This document shows, one piece after another, positions 50,392 through 58,041 of a DNA stretch of 64,000 bases; position 1 is the first letter of the stretch; the number at the start of each line of letters is the position of its first letter. The DNA is from Paraescarpia echinospica (lineage: Eukaryota > Annelida > Polychaeta > Sabellida > Siboglinidae). Below the pieces are notes generated by a model, which was not told where the DNA came from, searched no databases, and saw only the letters and a list, made by a program, of their open reading frames with translations. The position numbers and the translations under genes were made by a program. The DNA lies in contig CM034539.1 in NCBI GenBank assembly GCA_020002185.1, forward strand, positions 2,185,758 through 2,249,757. Direction: 5' to 3'.

Positions 50392-50844
50392 ATGTCGTCG
50401 CCTATAAGGTTTGGTGGATAGCGGTCGTTCTTGTCGAATATGTATATGCGTCGACTGTCGGCGTTCGGTCGGGGCTATCGATCCGTCGAGCACGCCTATC
50501 AGAATAGGAAAGCGATATTCTACGAGGACGTGGAATGTGCCGAAATAATCAAAAGTTCGCGAAGCTCTTATGCAGCGAAACGACGCGGTTACGACATTCG
50601 ACTAAAGAGAACGAGAAACAAATGGACCGACGTTAGGGTGAAATGTATGAGGATGTTGTTGAGGAGGAAGTTTGACGGATCGAGCGATTTGAAGGCAGCA
50701 CTGTTGGCGACCGGGGACGCCGAATTGGTGGAATGGATAGCGAGTAAGGAGGGTTTCTGGGGTAGCGGAATCGCGGGCGATGTGGGGAAGAACATGCTCG
50801 GTAAACTGTTGATGGAGTTGCGCGATGAGTATAAAGACGAGTAA
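50392..50844 (+). pseudogene. NADAR-domain protein (ADP-ribosyl/N-glycosidase fold)
   Basis: Blocks in order: IRFGG, SFLSNMYM, YRSVEHAYQNRKA, W at the start of a helix with VRVKCMRMLLRRKF, LLATGDAELVEWIASKEGFW, GSGIAGDVGKNMLGKLLMEL, R. FLSN-Y, (S)xEHxYQ, KF, L..TG...LvE, WG.G and GkN.LG.LLM..R are the full NADAR (YbiA/RibX-like) signature over about 145 residues. In characterised members the fold hydrolyses N-glycosidic bonds, for example removing ADP-ribose from guanine. The conserved Glu of the SVEHAYQ block is present. An ATG at 50392 is in frame but followed by a TAG at 50419-50421, inside the conserved start; translation from the next ATG (50440) would lose FLSN. It is the first gene of the viral cluster. 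Confidence 0.75.
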
Positions 50845-50872
50845 AAAAGTGTTCGTCGTTCAGTCGTGAAAA

Positions 50873-51533
50873 ATGAACGGACCGTCGTTGAAGCATCCTT
50901 TTAGGTGTATAGTAGCCGGTCCTACGGGATGCGGTAAGACGACGTTCGTCGAGCGTTTGATACCTTACGACACTATGATCGATCCGCCGCCGGAGAAAAT
51001 CCTGTGGTGTTACGGACAGTGGCAGAGCGGCTACGCGTCTATGTCTTCCAAAATAGAGTTCGTAGACGGTCTGCCGGATCCGAAACGTTTAGACGGTAAA
51101 GCGAGAACGCTTCTAGTACTCGACGACCTCATGGAGGAGACCGATAGCCGGGTGACGGTACTATTTACTAAAAAAAAGTCATCATTGTAATACGTCGGTC
51201 GTACAATTGCGACAGAACATGTTTTCGAAAGGGAAAGAAAACCGTACAATCAGCCTGAACGCTCAATACATAGTGCTATTCAAGAGCCCACGAGACGCGG
51301 GTCAAGTAGGTCACCTAGCGAAACAGATGTACCCGGGAAAGGTCAACTACATGATAGAGGCTTTCAAAGACGCGACGTCGTCGGCGTACGGCTATCTATT
51401 CGTGGATCTGAAACAGGAAACGGAAGAGGACATGCGTCTGCGTACGTGCATATTTCCGGACGATCGCCTTCAGTACGTGTACGTACGGAAGGGTGGCGGC
51501 GGTGGTGGTGGCGGTGGCGTCGGCGGACTATAA
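50873..51533 (+). pseudogene. Adintovirus/Polinton packaging ATPase (FtsK/A32-like), frameshifted
   Basis: The first frame (50873-51190) starts at the ATG shortly after the NADAR stop and has Walker A GPTGCGKT at residues 16-23 and Walker B LLVLDDL at about 80-86, then VTVLFTK. The second frame (about 51172-51533) continues with family-typical blocks RTISLNAQYIVLFKSPRD, AKQMYPGK, AYGYLFVDLK and RLRTCIFPDD. The frames meet within a run of eight A at 51169-51176, which shifts the reading frame and gives a stop at 51190. HerA/FtsK-type ATPases of Polintons pump the genome into capsids. A Gly run ends the protein. The break could be real decay, an assembly error in a homopolymer, or programmed slippage; the first two are likelier. 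Confidence 0.9.
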
Positions 51534-51571
51534 GAAGAGAGGGACGACGACGCTTCCGTTTATTAGTCGCT

Positions 51572-51988
51572 ATGAAGGCGCGCGTGACGGGAGCGAAGAG
51601 ACGGCCGAAGGTGGCGGGACCGACGAATCAAATAAAGAGACACATCGTCGCCCTGCAGCTGTTGGAGAGACATAGGCGGAACATCGCTCTGCGAAAAGCC
51701 CTACTCGCCCACGCGGACACCGGTCTCATTTGTAGTCTGTGCGATTGCGCGTACAACATTCTGAAAGGGAACGTGAAGTTGTCGCCGAAACAGAAACGCG
51801 TATTGTCGAAATACCGGGATCACCTGCGTAAACTCGTCGACAAACACGTCACGCGTAAGCAGAAGCGTGTCATCTTGCAAAAGGGTGCGGGTGGTTTTCT
51901 GACGGCCATGCTAGCGCCGTTAGCGAGTACCGTTATCTTGCCGCTGCTCAGACAGGTGTTCGGCGGCGGCGGCGCCGGCAGTAATTGA
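51572..51988 (+). CDS. Conserved small adintovirus protein (basic, hydrophobic C-terminus)
   Basis: 138 residues; ATG at 51572 chosen because the upstream in-frame part is a read-through of the Gly-run region of the ATPase. Features: Arg/Lys-rich start, a CSLCDCAYNILKGNVKLS block (about residues 52-70), KQKRVLSKYRDHLRKLV, a second KRVILQKGAGG, then a hydrophobic stretch FLTAMLAPLASTVILPLLRQ. This small protein, with a cysteine block, basic helix and K-GG-F-L-LAPLL end, recurs next to capsid genes in animal Polintons and adintoviruses; its role is not established, a membrane-active virion component being one possibility. Its stop overlaps the next ATG (TGATG). Confidence 0.65.
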   Translation: MKARVTGAKRRPKVAGPTNQIKRHIVALQLLERHRRNIALRKALLAHADTGLICSLCDCAYNILKGNVKLSPKQKRVLSKYRDHLRKLVDKHVTRKQKRVILQKGAGGFLTAMLAPLASTVILPLLRQVFGGGGAGSN

Positions 51989-52761
51989 TGCAGTACGCGA
52001 AGAAGATGGCGTTGGTCGATCCACGATTGGTGGAATGCCTTCTGCCACGCGTCGATCAGTCGTCGAGCACGCCTCGATCACGTGTGCTGAATAGCCTTGA
52101 CAGCGACATGAAGGACATTCTAGAACGTTCGGATTTATCGGAACGAGAAAAGGTAGCGTCGTACAATCAACTGCTGAGTCTGTACAATACGATAGAGGCG
52201 GCTCGAGCGGCGCAACCGGTACGCGTGTCGGTGGTGAACAGCGGCGAGACACCCGCGGTACCGGTGGCGCCAGCAGCGGCGGCTGCGGTGGCGCCACCAC
52301 CGTCGGAGGTGATAGAGCGCGAAATCGTAGCCAGTATGCCGAAAACGTTGAAAGAGAAGACGAGACTGCTGATCGAAAAAATGAAAGCCGATCCGTTGTC
52401 TCGATGGAACGATCGCGGTGAATTCATGTACGACGATAAAGCGATCGCGGGGAGTAATATGGTCGATCTAGTAAACGATCTCATGCGAACGAGATCGAAG
52501 ACGACGGCGCCCGTAGGATGGCGGGAGTTCGGATTGCACATGAAGGATATGAATATCCCTATGGAATTCGTAGGCAACCCGCGCTATCGTTCGTACGTGG
52601 AGCGACGACGGAAGCAGCTACTAGAAGAGAGGATGACGATGCCGTCGACGTCTAGTTCATCAGCAGCGCCGTCGGAGCGGAGATGTCGTACTCGGATGCG
52701 AGGCGAACCTAAACGCAGATCCTCTTCGTTGGACGTCACGGCGTGGGATACGTTGTCGTGA
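51988..52761 (+). CDS. Conserved adintovirus structural/accessory protein
   Basis: 257 residues from the ATG at 51988, which overlaps the previous stop. N-terminal block: LVDPRLVECL, then SLDSDMKDILERSDLSEREK and VASYNQLLSLYN (about residues 8-65). A Pro/Ala-rich linker follows. The C-terminal domain has LSRWNDRGEFMYDDKAIAGS, NMVDLVNDLMRTR and GWREFGLHMKDMNIPMEFVG. The pair of blocks L-D-(E/D)-M..IL-x-R-x-DL...K...YNQ and W...GE....I.gSN..DL..D..R is familiar from Polinton proteins without an assigned function. The reading frame is intact. The C-terminus is Ser/Arg-rich. Confidence 0.65.
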   Translation: MQYAKKMALVDPRLVECLLPRVDQSSSTPRSRVLNSLDSDMKDILERSDLSEREKVASYNQLLSLYNTIEAARAAQPVRVSVVNSGETPAVPVAPAAAAAVAPPPSEVIEREIVASMPKTLKEKTRLLIEKMKADPLSRWNDRGEFMYDDKAIAGSNMVDLVNDLMRTRSKTTAPVGWREFGLHMKDMNIPMEFVGNPRYRSYVERRRKQLLEERMTMPSTSSSSAAPSERRCRTRMRGEPKRRSSSLDVTAWDTLS

Positions 52762-52949
52762 TGACGTCACGACGCGCGATCATCATCGTCGTCATCGTCG
52801 GCTTCACCATCGCGCTTATCGCACTCTATATCATCGTATCATCATCGCCGTCGTCGTCGTCGTCGTCATGGTGTCCGGGTGGAGTCGTCGTCGTCCAAAA
52901 CGAAAGCCTCGACAGCAACGAAACGTCGACGTCGACGACGACGAGCTGA
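52761..52949 (+). CDS. Small single-pass membrane protein
   Basis: 62 residues from an ATG that overlaps the previous stop (TGATG, like the junction before it). Residues 7-27 (IIIVVIVGFTIALIALYIIV) form one clear transmembrane helix after a short MTSRRA start, followed by a Ser-rich and Thr-rich tail with NES/NET glycosylation-like sites. Its last 82 bases overlap the integrase start in another frame. No family recognised; small membrane proteins in this position are common in adintovirus-like clusters. Confidence 0.5.
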   Translation: MTSRRAIIIVVIVGFTIALIALYIIVSSSPSSSSSSWCPGGVVVVQNESLDSNETSTSTTTS

Positions 52950-54002
52950 ATAACGCGTACTTCGATCCGAAACGGGTGGGGAGTTACGGAGGCGTCGACG
53001 AGTTGCACCGGGCGTCGAAGCTCCGACGTCCGGCCGTCGAGAGGTGGCTATCGTCGCAGGACGCGTATACCCTACACAAACCGGTTAGACGTCATTTCAA
53101 ACGACGTCGCGTCATCGTGGGCGGTCGAAACCAGCAGTGGCAAGCCGATCTGGTCGACTTGACTAGACTGAGAACGCACAACGACGGTATAACATTCCTA
53201 TTGACGGTGATCGATGTGTTTTCGAAGCGGGCGTGGTGCGTTCCGTTGAAGAATAAGTCCGGCACGTCGCTCGTCGCGGCCTTCGAGCGCCTGCTGAACG
53301 ACGACGTTACGCCGCACACGCTGCAGACCGATAAGGGGAGCGAGTTTTTGAACCGACCCCTGCAAACGTTGCTAAAGAGTCGCGGCGTTCATCATTTCGT
53401 GACGCATAACGAGGAGACCAAAGCGAGCGTCGTGGAATGGTTTAATCGAACTTTGAAGACGCGTATGTGGCGCTATTTTACGAAACACGAAACGCTGCGC
53501 TACCTAGAGGCGTTACCGGATTTCGTGCGATCGTACAACAACGCCTACCACCGAAACATCGGTAGGACGCCGGCGAGTGTCGACGCGACGAATGAGGAGG
53601 CCGCATGGCAACGACAGTACTGGGGTGGTGGCGGCGATCGACGAGGAAATCCGAAACTACGCGTGGGAGATCGCGTACGTATCAGCAAGACGAGGGGGTA
53701 ATTTCAAAAAAGGATACATGGCTAACTGGAGCGAGGAGCTGTTCACCGTCGTAGAGGTGCATCCGTCCGAACCGTCCGTTTATCACCTGAAGGACGACGC
53801 CGAGACGCCGATAGAGGGCGCCTTCTACGAACCGGAACTACAACGCGTAGTCGTTCCGAAAGACAAACTATATCGCGTGGAGGCGGTTCTACGGCGTCGT
53901 CGGCGTCGTGGCGGCGGCGTTTCGGAGGCGCTCGTAAAATGGAGCGGATATCCGGCCTTATTCAACAGCTGGATCGACGCCGAGTCGCTCGTGGACCTAT
54001 GA
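52868..54002 (+). pseudogene. Retroviral-type integrase with chromodomain, frameshifted
   Basis: The first frame (52868-53701, 277 residues) has a zinc-binding-like/helical start, then the rve core: WQADLVDL (D94), LQTDKGSEF (D155) and ASVVEWFNRTLKTRMWRYF (E190), i.e. DD34E by my count. A second frame (about 53697-54002) continues with GYMANWSEELFTV, YHLKDD and a chromodomain: YRVEAVLRRRRRRGGG, ALVKWSGYP, SWIDAESLVDL. Polinton integrases normally have this core plus SH3-like plus chromodomain order, and join the viral DNA ends to host chromatin. The frames meet in a G run at about 53694-53698, giving a stop at 53699-53701. All three catalytic acids are present. Confidence 0.92.
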
Positions 54003-54268
54003 ATCGTTGGACGCGTCACACCGGCTGCTGGCGACTGCACGAGGCGGGACTATGCAACGGATCTTCGTTCTTACCGTATAAAGGTCCCTGCTGCATCGAC
54101 AGCGCGCAGTGGCGAGACGATGCGCGGCGACGACGAAACTACCTCGAGTGGCGATCGAGGAACGAACGCCGACGAATCATCCGTCGTCGACGACAACGCG
54201 GACTCCATCGACGCTACAACCACTGCCGAACCCGTTCCATGGCGAATCTGCGGCAAAGAATGCCCTAA
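53999..54268 (+). CDS. Small Cys/Arg-rich protein, overlapping frame
   Basis: 89 residues if started at the ATG at 53999, which overlaps the integrase stop (ATGA). N-terminal half: a Cys pattern TGCWRLHEAGLCNG then GPCCIDSAQW, which could bind metal or form disulfides; C-terminal half is very Arg-rich. The Arg-rich half overlaps the next gene (from 54120) in another frame, so it may be partly a composition artefact. No family recognised. Confidence 0.35.
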   Translation: MNRWTRHTGCWRLHEAGLCNGSSFLPYKGPCCIDSAQWRDDARRRRNYLEWRSRNERRRIIRRRRQRGLHRRYNHCRTRSMANLRQRMP

Positions 54269-54470
54269 GGCCGAAATCGTGTTCCTCTGTCAGGTCGTCG
54301 TCCTGTACTTCGTCATCGCCGTTAGTATATACAATCTGACGAAAGGTCAAGGTGACTCCAACCTGTGGACGGCGCTGCTGAGCAGCTGTCTCGGTTACCT
54401 GCTCCCGAGTCCGTCTATGAGTGTCGGCGGCGGCGAACGTCGACGACAACGCGATGGCGGTCTCGTCTGA
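54120..54470 (+). CDS. Conserved small membrane protein
   Basis: 116 residues. An acidic, Asp/Thr-rich N-terminus (1-40) leads to WRICGKECPKAEIVFLCQVV, a hydrophobic helix VVLYFVIAVSIYNL (about 57-72), a short polar loop, and LWTALLSSCLGYLLPSP (about 81-98). CGK..pKaE..F..Q...(I/L)Y.v..vSi.NL...., LW..LLSSCLGYLLP is a recurring small protein just before the penton gene in animal adintoviruses. It probably spans or lies along a membrane twice. Overlaps the start of the penton gene by 17 bases. Confidence 0.6.
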   Translation: MRGDDETTSSGDRGTNADESSVVDDNADSIDATTTAEPVPWRICGKECPKAEIVFLCQVVVLYFVIAVSIYNLTKGQGDSNLWTALLSSCLGYLLPSPSMSVGGGERRRQRDGGLV

Positions 54471-55331
54471 TTTTTACCTGACGCTGCCGAGCAACGCGTC
54501 TATGAAACGTCACCCCGAAAATACGTTGACGCACTACGTCACGACGTTGCCGCGACGTTTCGACCTGTCGGGGGAGTGGGAATGCGGCGCGGTGTCGGTA
54601 CAGTATCCGCACACGTGGTACAACGTGAGAGAGAAGGACGCCTACTTCTATCTGACTTGCGCGGCGGGCGAACCGGGTGTTTACACGCAGATAGACAAAG
54701 ACGGCTCGACCGTGCTGATATATCGTCAGACGACGATTCCTCACGGTTTCTACAACAACGTTTATACGGTGTTGAACAGGATCAACGAGGCGCTAGAGAA
54801 ATTACACACCAGGAAGGTCAAGGCCGTGCTAGAATACTGCGCCGTCTCTAACCGATTTACGCTACGTATGTCGGCGGGTGTCGAATTTAGCATACCTCAT
54901 TCGAGCCGCCTGAGGCACGTGCTAGGTTTCCATAGCAACACGATCATGAGTTTGTCCGCGTACGGTCCCGCGCCGGCGACGAAGCCCGTCATCAGCACGT
55001 CGCCCGCCGCGTACACGTTCGAGTACGAAGGTCGCGATACGGTGAGCATGTCGGCGGGCATCGAGAGTCTGTACGTGTACACGGATCTCGTGGAACAGCG
55101 CGTCGTCGGTGACGTGTGCGCGCCGCTCCTTCGAAACATCGCCGTCCGCGGTGGAACGGTGACGTTATTTCGGAGACGTTCGATCGCGTGCAATACGTGA
55201 AGCTGCTGCGGAATCAATTCGACGAGGTCGAAGTCGATATAAGAGAAGATCACGGCCAACCGATAGCATTCGAGCAGGGGAAGGTGGTGACGACGCTTCA
55301 CTTCAGACACTGTAAATCGAAATTGTTTTAA
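54454..55331 (+). pseudogene. Penton-like minor capsid protein, frameshifted
   Basis: The ATG at 54454 gives SSDFYLTLPSNASMKRHPEN directly after the start, then LPRRFDLSGEWECGAVSVQY, a jelly-roll opening typical of Polinton/adintovirus pentons. Later blocks: GFYNNVYTVLNRINEALEKL, RLRHVLGFHS and SLYVYTDLVEQRVVGDVCAP. The first frame ends at 55200 in an out-of-frame Arg-rich tail. The expected C-terminal end, with ETFDRVQYVKLLRNQFDEVE, IREDHGQPIAFEQGKVV and LHFRHCK, lies in another frame to the TAA at 55331. The shift falls at about 55155-55165, not in a homopolymer. The protein forms the capsid vertices in the family; here it would be truncated. Confidence 0.88.
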
Positions 55332-55332
55332 C

Positions 55333-55785
55333 ATGCCGTCGTCGAAGAACCCGTACGTGGACTACTACGTTCGTCAGGTCGGCGGACAGCTGCAGGTCTT
55401 CGTCGGCGCTCGGGGTCAACGAGGTCACGGTCTGGGTAATCTCTTCGGGAGTCTGTTTCGAAGCGCCATGCCGCTTATCAAGAGGGGCGCGATGGCGTTG
55501 GGAAAACGAGCGCTCAACACCGGCATGCACGTGGCGCGCGACGTCGTCGCCGGCGGCAATCTGAAACAGTCGCTAAAAAGGCGCGCGAAGGAGGCCGGCG
55601 CCGATCTTCTCGACGGCCTATTGAATCCGCAGGCAGCGCCGCCAAAGAAGAAGAAGAGAAAGAAACAAACGCAGCAGCAGCGCCGTCCCCGCGCCGGCGG
55701 CGTCGGCGTAAAGAGAGCGCGCTTAGCGGCGACGGCCGTCAGTAGGCGGAAAAGAGCGCGTCGAACGGACATATTCGACGAGTAA
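55333..55785 (+). CDS. pX-like basic core protein
   Basis: 150 residues, starting two bases after the penton stop. The N-terminus has a short conserved opening (YVDYYVRQVGGQLQVFVGAR), then a Gly-rich turn GHGLGNLFGSLFRSAMPLIK, an amphipathic ALGKRALNTGMHVARDVVAG and a long Lys/Arg-rich tail (PPKKKKRKKQ, RRKRARR) ending DIFDE. Arrangement and composition match the virion core/pX-like protein found before hexon in adintoviruses: DNA-condensing, with a membrane-active helix as in adenovirus minor core proteins (family inference). The last 80 bases are repeated near 56050-56110 as part of the duplication next to it. Confidence 0.7.
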   Translation: MPSSKNPYVDYYVRQVGGQLQVFVGARGQRGHGLGNLFGSLFRSAMPLIKRGAMALGKRALNTGMHVARDVVAGGNLKQSLKRRAKEAGADLLDGLLNPQAAPPKKKKRKKQTQQQRRPRAGGVGVKRARLAATAVSRRKRARRTDIFDE

Positions 55786-55787
55786 CG

Positions 55788-56060
55788 ATGGAGCGCGCAA
55801 TCGAGAACGGTCAGTGGACCGTCTACCAGCCGGGTTCGGGCTATACGGACCTTCGAGTGTACGTGCGCTTCATAGTGGTGACGCCGCGGTGCGATACCGA
55901 TCTGACGGCCGCCGCCGCGTTGGCGCCGGTCAACAATTTCCTGCATACGATATTCAGTCAACTCGACGCGTTGCTGACGTCGCCGTCGACCAATACGTAC
56001 GCGTACAGCGCCTACGGAAGAAAAAAACGCACCGACGACGCCGCGGCGGCAGCGGCATAA
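55788..56060 (+). pseudogene. Partial duplicate of the hexon N-terminus
   Basis: 90 codons that match the start of the adjacent hexon: WTVYQP, PGSG, VYVRF, TDL, AALAPVNNFLH, QLDALLT/PSTNTYAY correspond to hexon residues about 33-127, with internal deletions (for example the TLDAGGPIEF part). It ends in an Ala run. The sequence right after it (56047-56110) repeats the tail of the core-protein gene, so core-tail plus hexon-head was duplicated in tandem with a period of about 345 bp, and the upstream copy decayed. It lacks both jelly rolls and cannot form a capsomer. Confidence 0.85.
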
Positions 56061-56121
56061 AGAGGGTGCGCGTAGCGGCGACGGTCGTCAGTAGGCGGAA
56101 GACGTCGACCGGACGACAACG

Positions 56122-57414
56122 ATGGCGTTCGTGAACGGCTCGACGTGCGAGGGCGTGAAGGCCGAACTGGAGCTGTTCAGCGGACCGGTGACGCAGACGA
56201 GCATCGAGAGTAGTCATTGGACCGTCTACCAGCCGCTGACGACTCTCGACGCCGGCGGCCCTATCGAGTTCCTCGTGCCGGGTTCGGGCGAAGACTATAC
56301 GGCCCTGGCGAGCGTTCAACTGTACGTGCGCTTCAAAGTGACGCGGGGGGACGGTACCGATCTGGCGGCGGCCGCCACGTTGGCGCCGGTCAACAATTTC
56401 CTGCATTCGATGATCAATCAAATCGACGTGTCGCTGAACAACACCCTCGTGACGCCGTCGACCAATACGTACGCGTACCGGGCCTACCTCGAGACGTTGC
56501 TAAGTTACGGTAGCGACGCGAAACGTTCGCATCTCACGGGTTCGTTGTGGTACAAAGACACCGCCGGACGGAAGGACACGCTCGGCAACGCCAACGTCGG
56601 TTTCGAGGCGCGACGCCTCGCGACGGCCGATAGCAACGAGGTGGAGATGATGGGACGTCTGCACATCGACGCGTTTATGCTAAACAGACAACTACCGAAC
56701 GGCGTCGACACGAAAGTGCGCTCGAAGGACGCCTTCTCGATCATGGGCGCGCAAGCCGTACCGGGGTGGCGCGTCGTGCTGCAGGCGATTCGACTGCACG
56801 TGCGAAAAGTGAAGTTGAACCCGGCCGTCCAGATGGGACATATCAAAGCGTGGGGGTTGGGAACGGCTAAGTTTCCGATGCGCCGCGTCGACTGCAAATC
56901 GTTCTCGATAACGGCGGGTACGCTATCGCACACGCACGAGAACCTGTACATGGGCGCGATTCCGAAACGCCTCTTCCTGATGATGATCGATAACGTCGCC
57001 TTCAACGGCGACTACACTAGAAATCCGTTCGACGCGCGTCACAACGACATAAACTTCCTGACGCTCGTCGTCGACGGACGTCAGGTGCCGAGCAAGCCGC
57101 TGCTGCCGAACTTCCCTCACAACCGGTACGTGCGGAGCTACATGAATCTCTTCGAGGCGACCGGAAAGGCGTTCGAGGACGAGGGGAACGACGTATCGCG
57201 CACGGACTTCGGCGCCGGCTACAGCATCTTCGGTTTCGACCTGACCCCCGAATGTTGCGACGGCAACCATTTCAACGTCGTGCGTCAGGGGAGCGTGGGC
57301 GTCGAAACGCATTTCGGGACGCCGCTACCGCTTCCGGTGAACGTCGTCGTGTACGCGGAATTCGAGACGGTGATCGAGATCGACCGGAACCGGAACGTCG
57401 TGTACGACTGGTAG
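56122..57414 (+). CDS. Hexon: double jelly-roll major capsid protein
   Basis: 430 residues, intact. The start MAFVNGSTCEGVKAELELF is followed by IESSHWTVYQPLTTLDAG, VQLYVRFKVT and APVNNFLHSMINQIDVSLNN, the first jelly roll; then EARRLATADSNEVEMMGRLH, NGVDTKVRSKDAF, RLHVRKVKLNP and SHTHENLYMGAIPKRLFLMM in the second half; the end is PVNVVVYAEFETVIEIDRNR. Order and length fit adintovirus/Polinton major capsid proteins, which form trimeric capsomers. The stop is a TAG directly followed by a TAA. It has an ATG eight bases after the stop, for the protease. The best preserved gene of the element. Confidence 0.93.
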   Translation: MAFVNGSTCEGVKAELELFSGPVTQTSIESSHWTVYQPLTTLDAGGPIEFLVPGSGEDYTALASVQLYVRFKVTRGDGTDLAAAATLAPVNNFLHSMINQIDVSLNNTLVTPSTNTYAYRAYLETLLSYGSDAKRSHLTGSLWYKDTAGRKDTLGNANVGFEARRLATADSNEVEMMGRLHIDAFMLNRQLPNGVDTKVRSKDAFSIMGAQAVPGWRVVLQAIRLHVRKVKLNPAVQMGHIKAWGLGTAKFPMRRVDCKSFSITAGTLSHTHENLYMGAIPKRLFLMMIDNVAFNGDYTRNPFDARHNDINFLTLVVDGRQVPSKPLLPNFPHNRYVRSYMNLFEATGKAFEDEGNDVSRTDFGAGYSIFGFDLTPECCDGNHFNVVRQGSVGVETHFGTPLPLPVNVVVYAEFETVIEIDRNRNVVYDW

Positions 57415-57419
57415 TAACT

Positions 57420-57863
57420 ATGGATATGTTTCAACTGATGCGTCGTCTGGAACACGATACGTACGCTAAACGTATCGTCGTCGGCTTCGGGCCTAAAGTC
57501 GCGCTACTTACCGCCGTCGCCGCCACCGCCACCTACCTGACGGCCTTCGTGTGCAACACCGACGACGGCGGCGAACCGGGACAGCTGTGGGTGGCCGTCT
57601 ACGTCGGCGCCGACCGACGAGGCGAGTACTTCGATTCGTACGGTCTGCCGCCGCTGCACGCCGACTTCCGCGCCTTCCTGCGCCGTCACTGCGGCGACGC
57701 GTGGACGTACAACGACAAGCGGCTGCAGAGCGTCATATCTTACGTGTGCGGACAATATTGCGTAGCCTACCTTCTCCTCCGATGTCGCGGGATGCCGTTG
57801 ACGACGTTCCAGAGCCTATTCGGCACCAATCGGGTGAACAATGACTGTCTCGTATACGAATAA
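57420..57863 (+). CDS. Adenain-type virion maturation protease, catalytic His missing
   Basis: 147 residues from the ATG at 57420; the longer upstream frame is out-of-frame hexon. Motifs: GQLWVAVYVG (about 55-64), EYFDSYGLPP (about 70-79), W.YN.KRLQSVISYVCGQYCV with the nucleophile Cys in CGQYC, and FGTNRVNNDCLVYE at the end. In this C5-type cysteine protease family a His directly precedes the Trp of the first motif and forms the catalytic triad with the Asp of YFDS and the Cys. Here that position is Leu. All else is intact, and no frameshift is needed. Either the gene has decayed by one codon or the His is supplied elsewhere. In virions the protease would cut precursors of capsid and core proteins. 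Confidence 0.85.
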   Translation: MDMFQLMRRLEHDTYAKRIVVGFGPKVALLTAVAATATYLTAFVCNTDDGGEPGQLWVAVYVGADRRGEYFDSYGLPPLHADFRAFLRRHCGDAWTYNDKRLQSVISYVCGQYCVAYLLLRCRGMPLTTFQSLFGTNRVNNDCLVYE

Positions 57864-58041
57864 TTAAAACCTCATTAATTATACCGCTTTTACGTGTATA
57901 GTAGTAGAAACAAAAAACAAACAAATGATGTACACAATTGTTGGTGTTTATTATTACCCACACATACATACATACAGAAACTACCCCTAGGGGTGGTGGT
58001 GGGGGTTAGGTTAGTAGACGAGTTAGACGAGTGTTTACGAG
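57864..58041. other. Gap between convergent gene blocks
   Basis: The capsid genes on the plus strand and PolB on the minus strand meet here. AT-rich, with no coding sequence; a poly(A) signal for the minus-strand gene lies within it. Confidence 0.7.
57947..57952 (-). terminator. AATAAA poly(A) signal downstream of PolB
   Basis: TTTATT on the plus strand is AATAAA on the minus strand, about 90 bases past the PolB stop at 58042. Position fits a eukaryotic-type 3' end for the polymerase transcript. Confidence 0.5.

Noticed and set aside
51160..51180. Programmed ribosomal slippage at the A8 run in the ATPase
   Set aside because: Slippery-run shifts exist, but I know of none in this gene family, and two other core genes have shifts without a slippery site; decay or assembly error is simpler.
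51446..51571. Longer N-terminus for the small conserved protein (Trp/Arg-rich)
   Set aside because: That part is the ATPase Gly-run region read in another frame; the family start matches the ATG at 51572.
57252..57419. N-terminal extension of the protease
   Set aside because: It is hexon sequence read out of frame; the ATG at 57420 fits the family.
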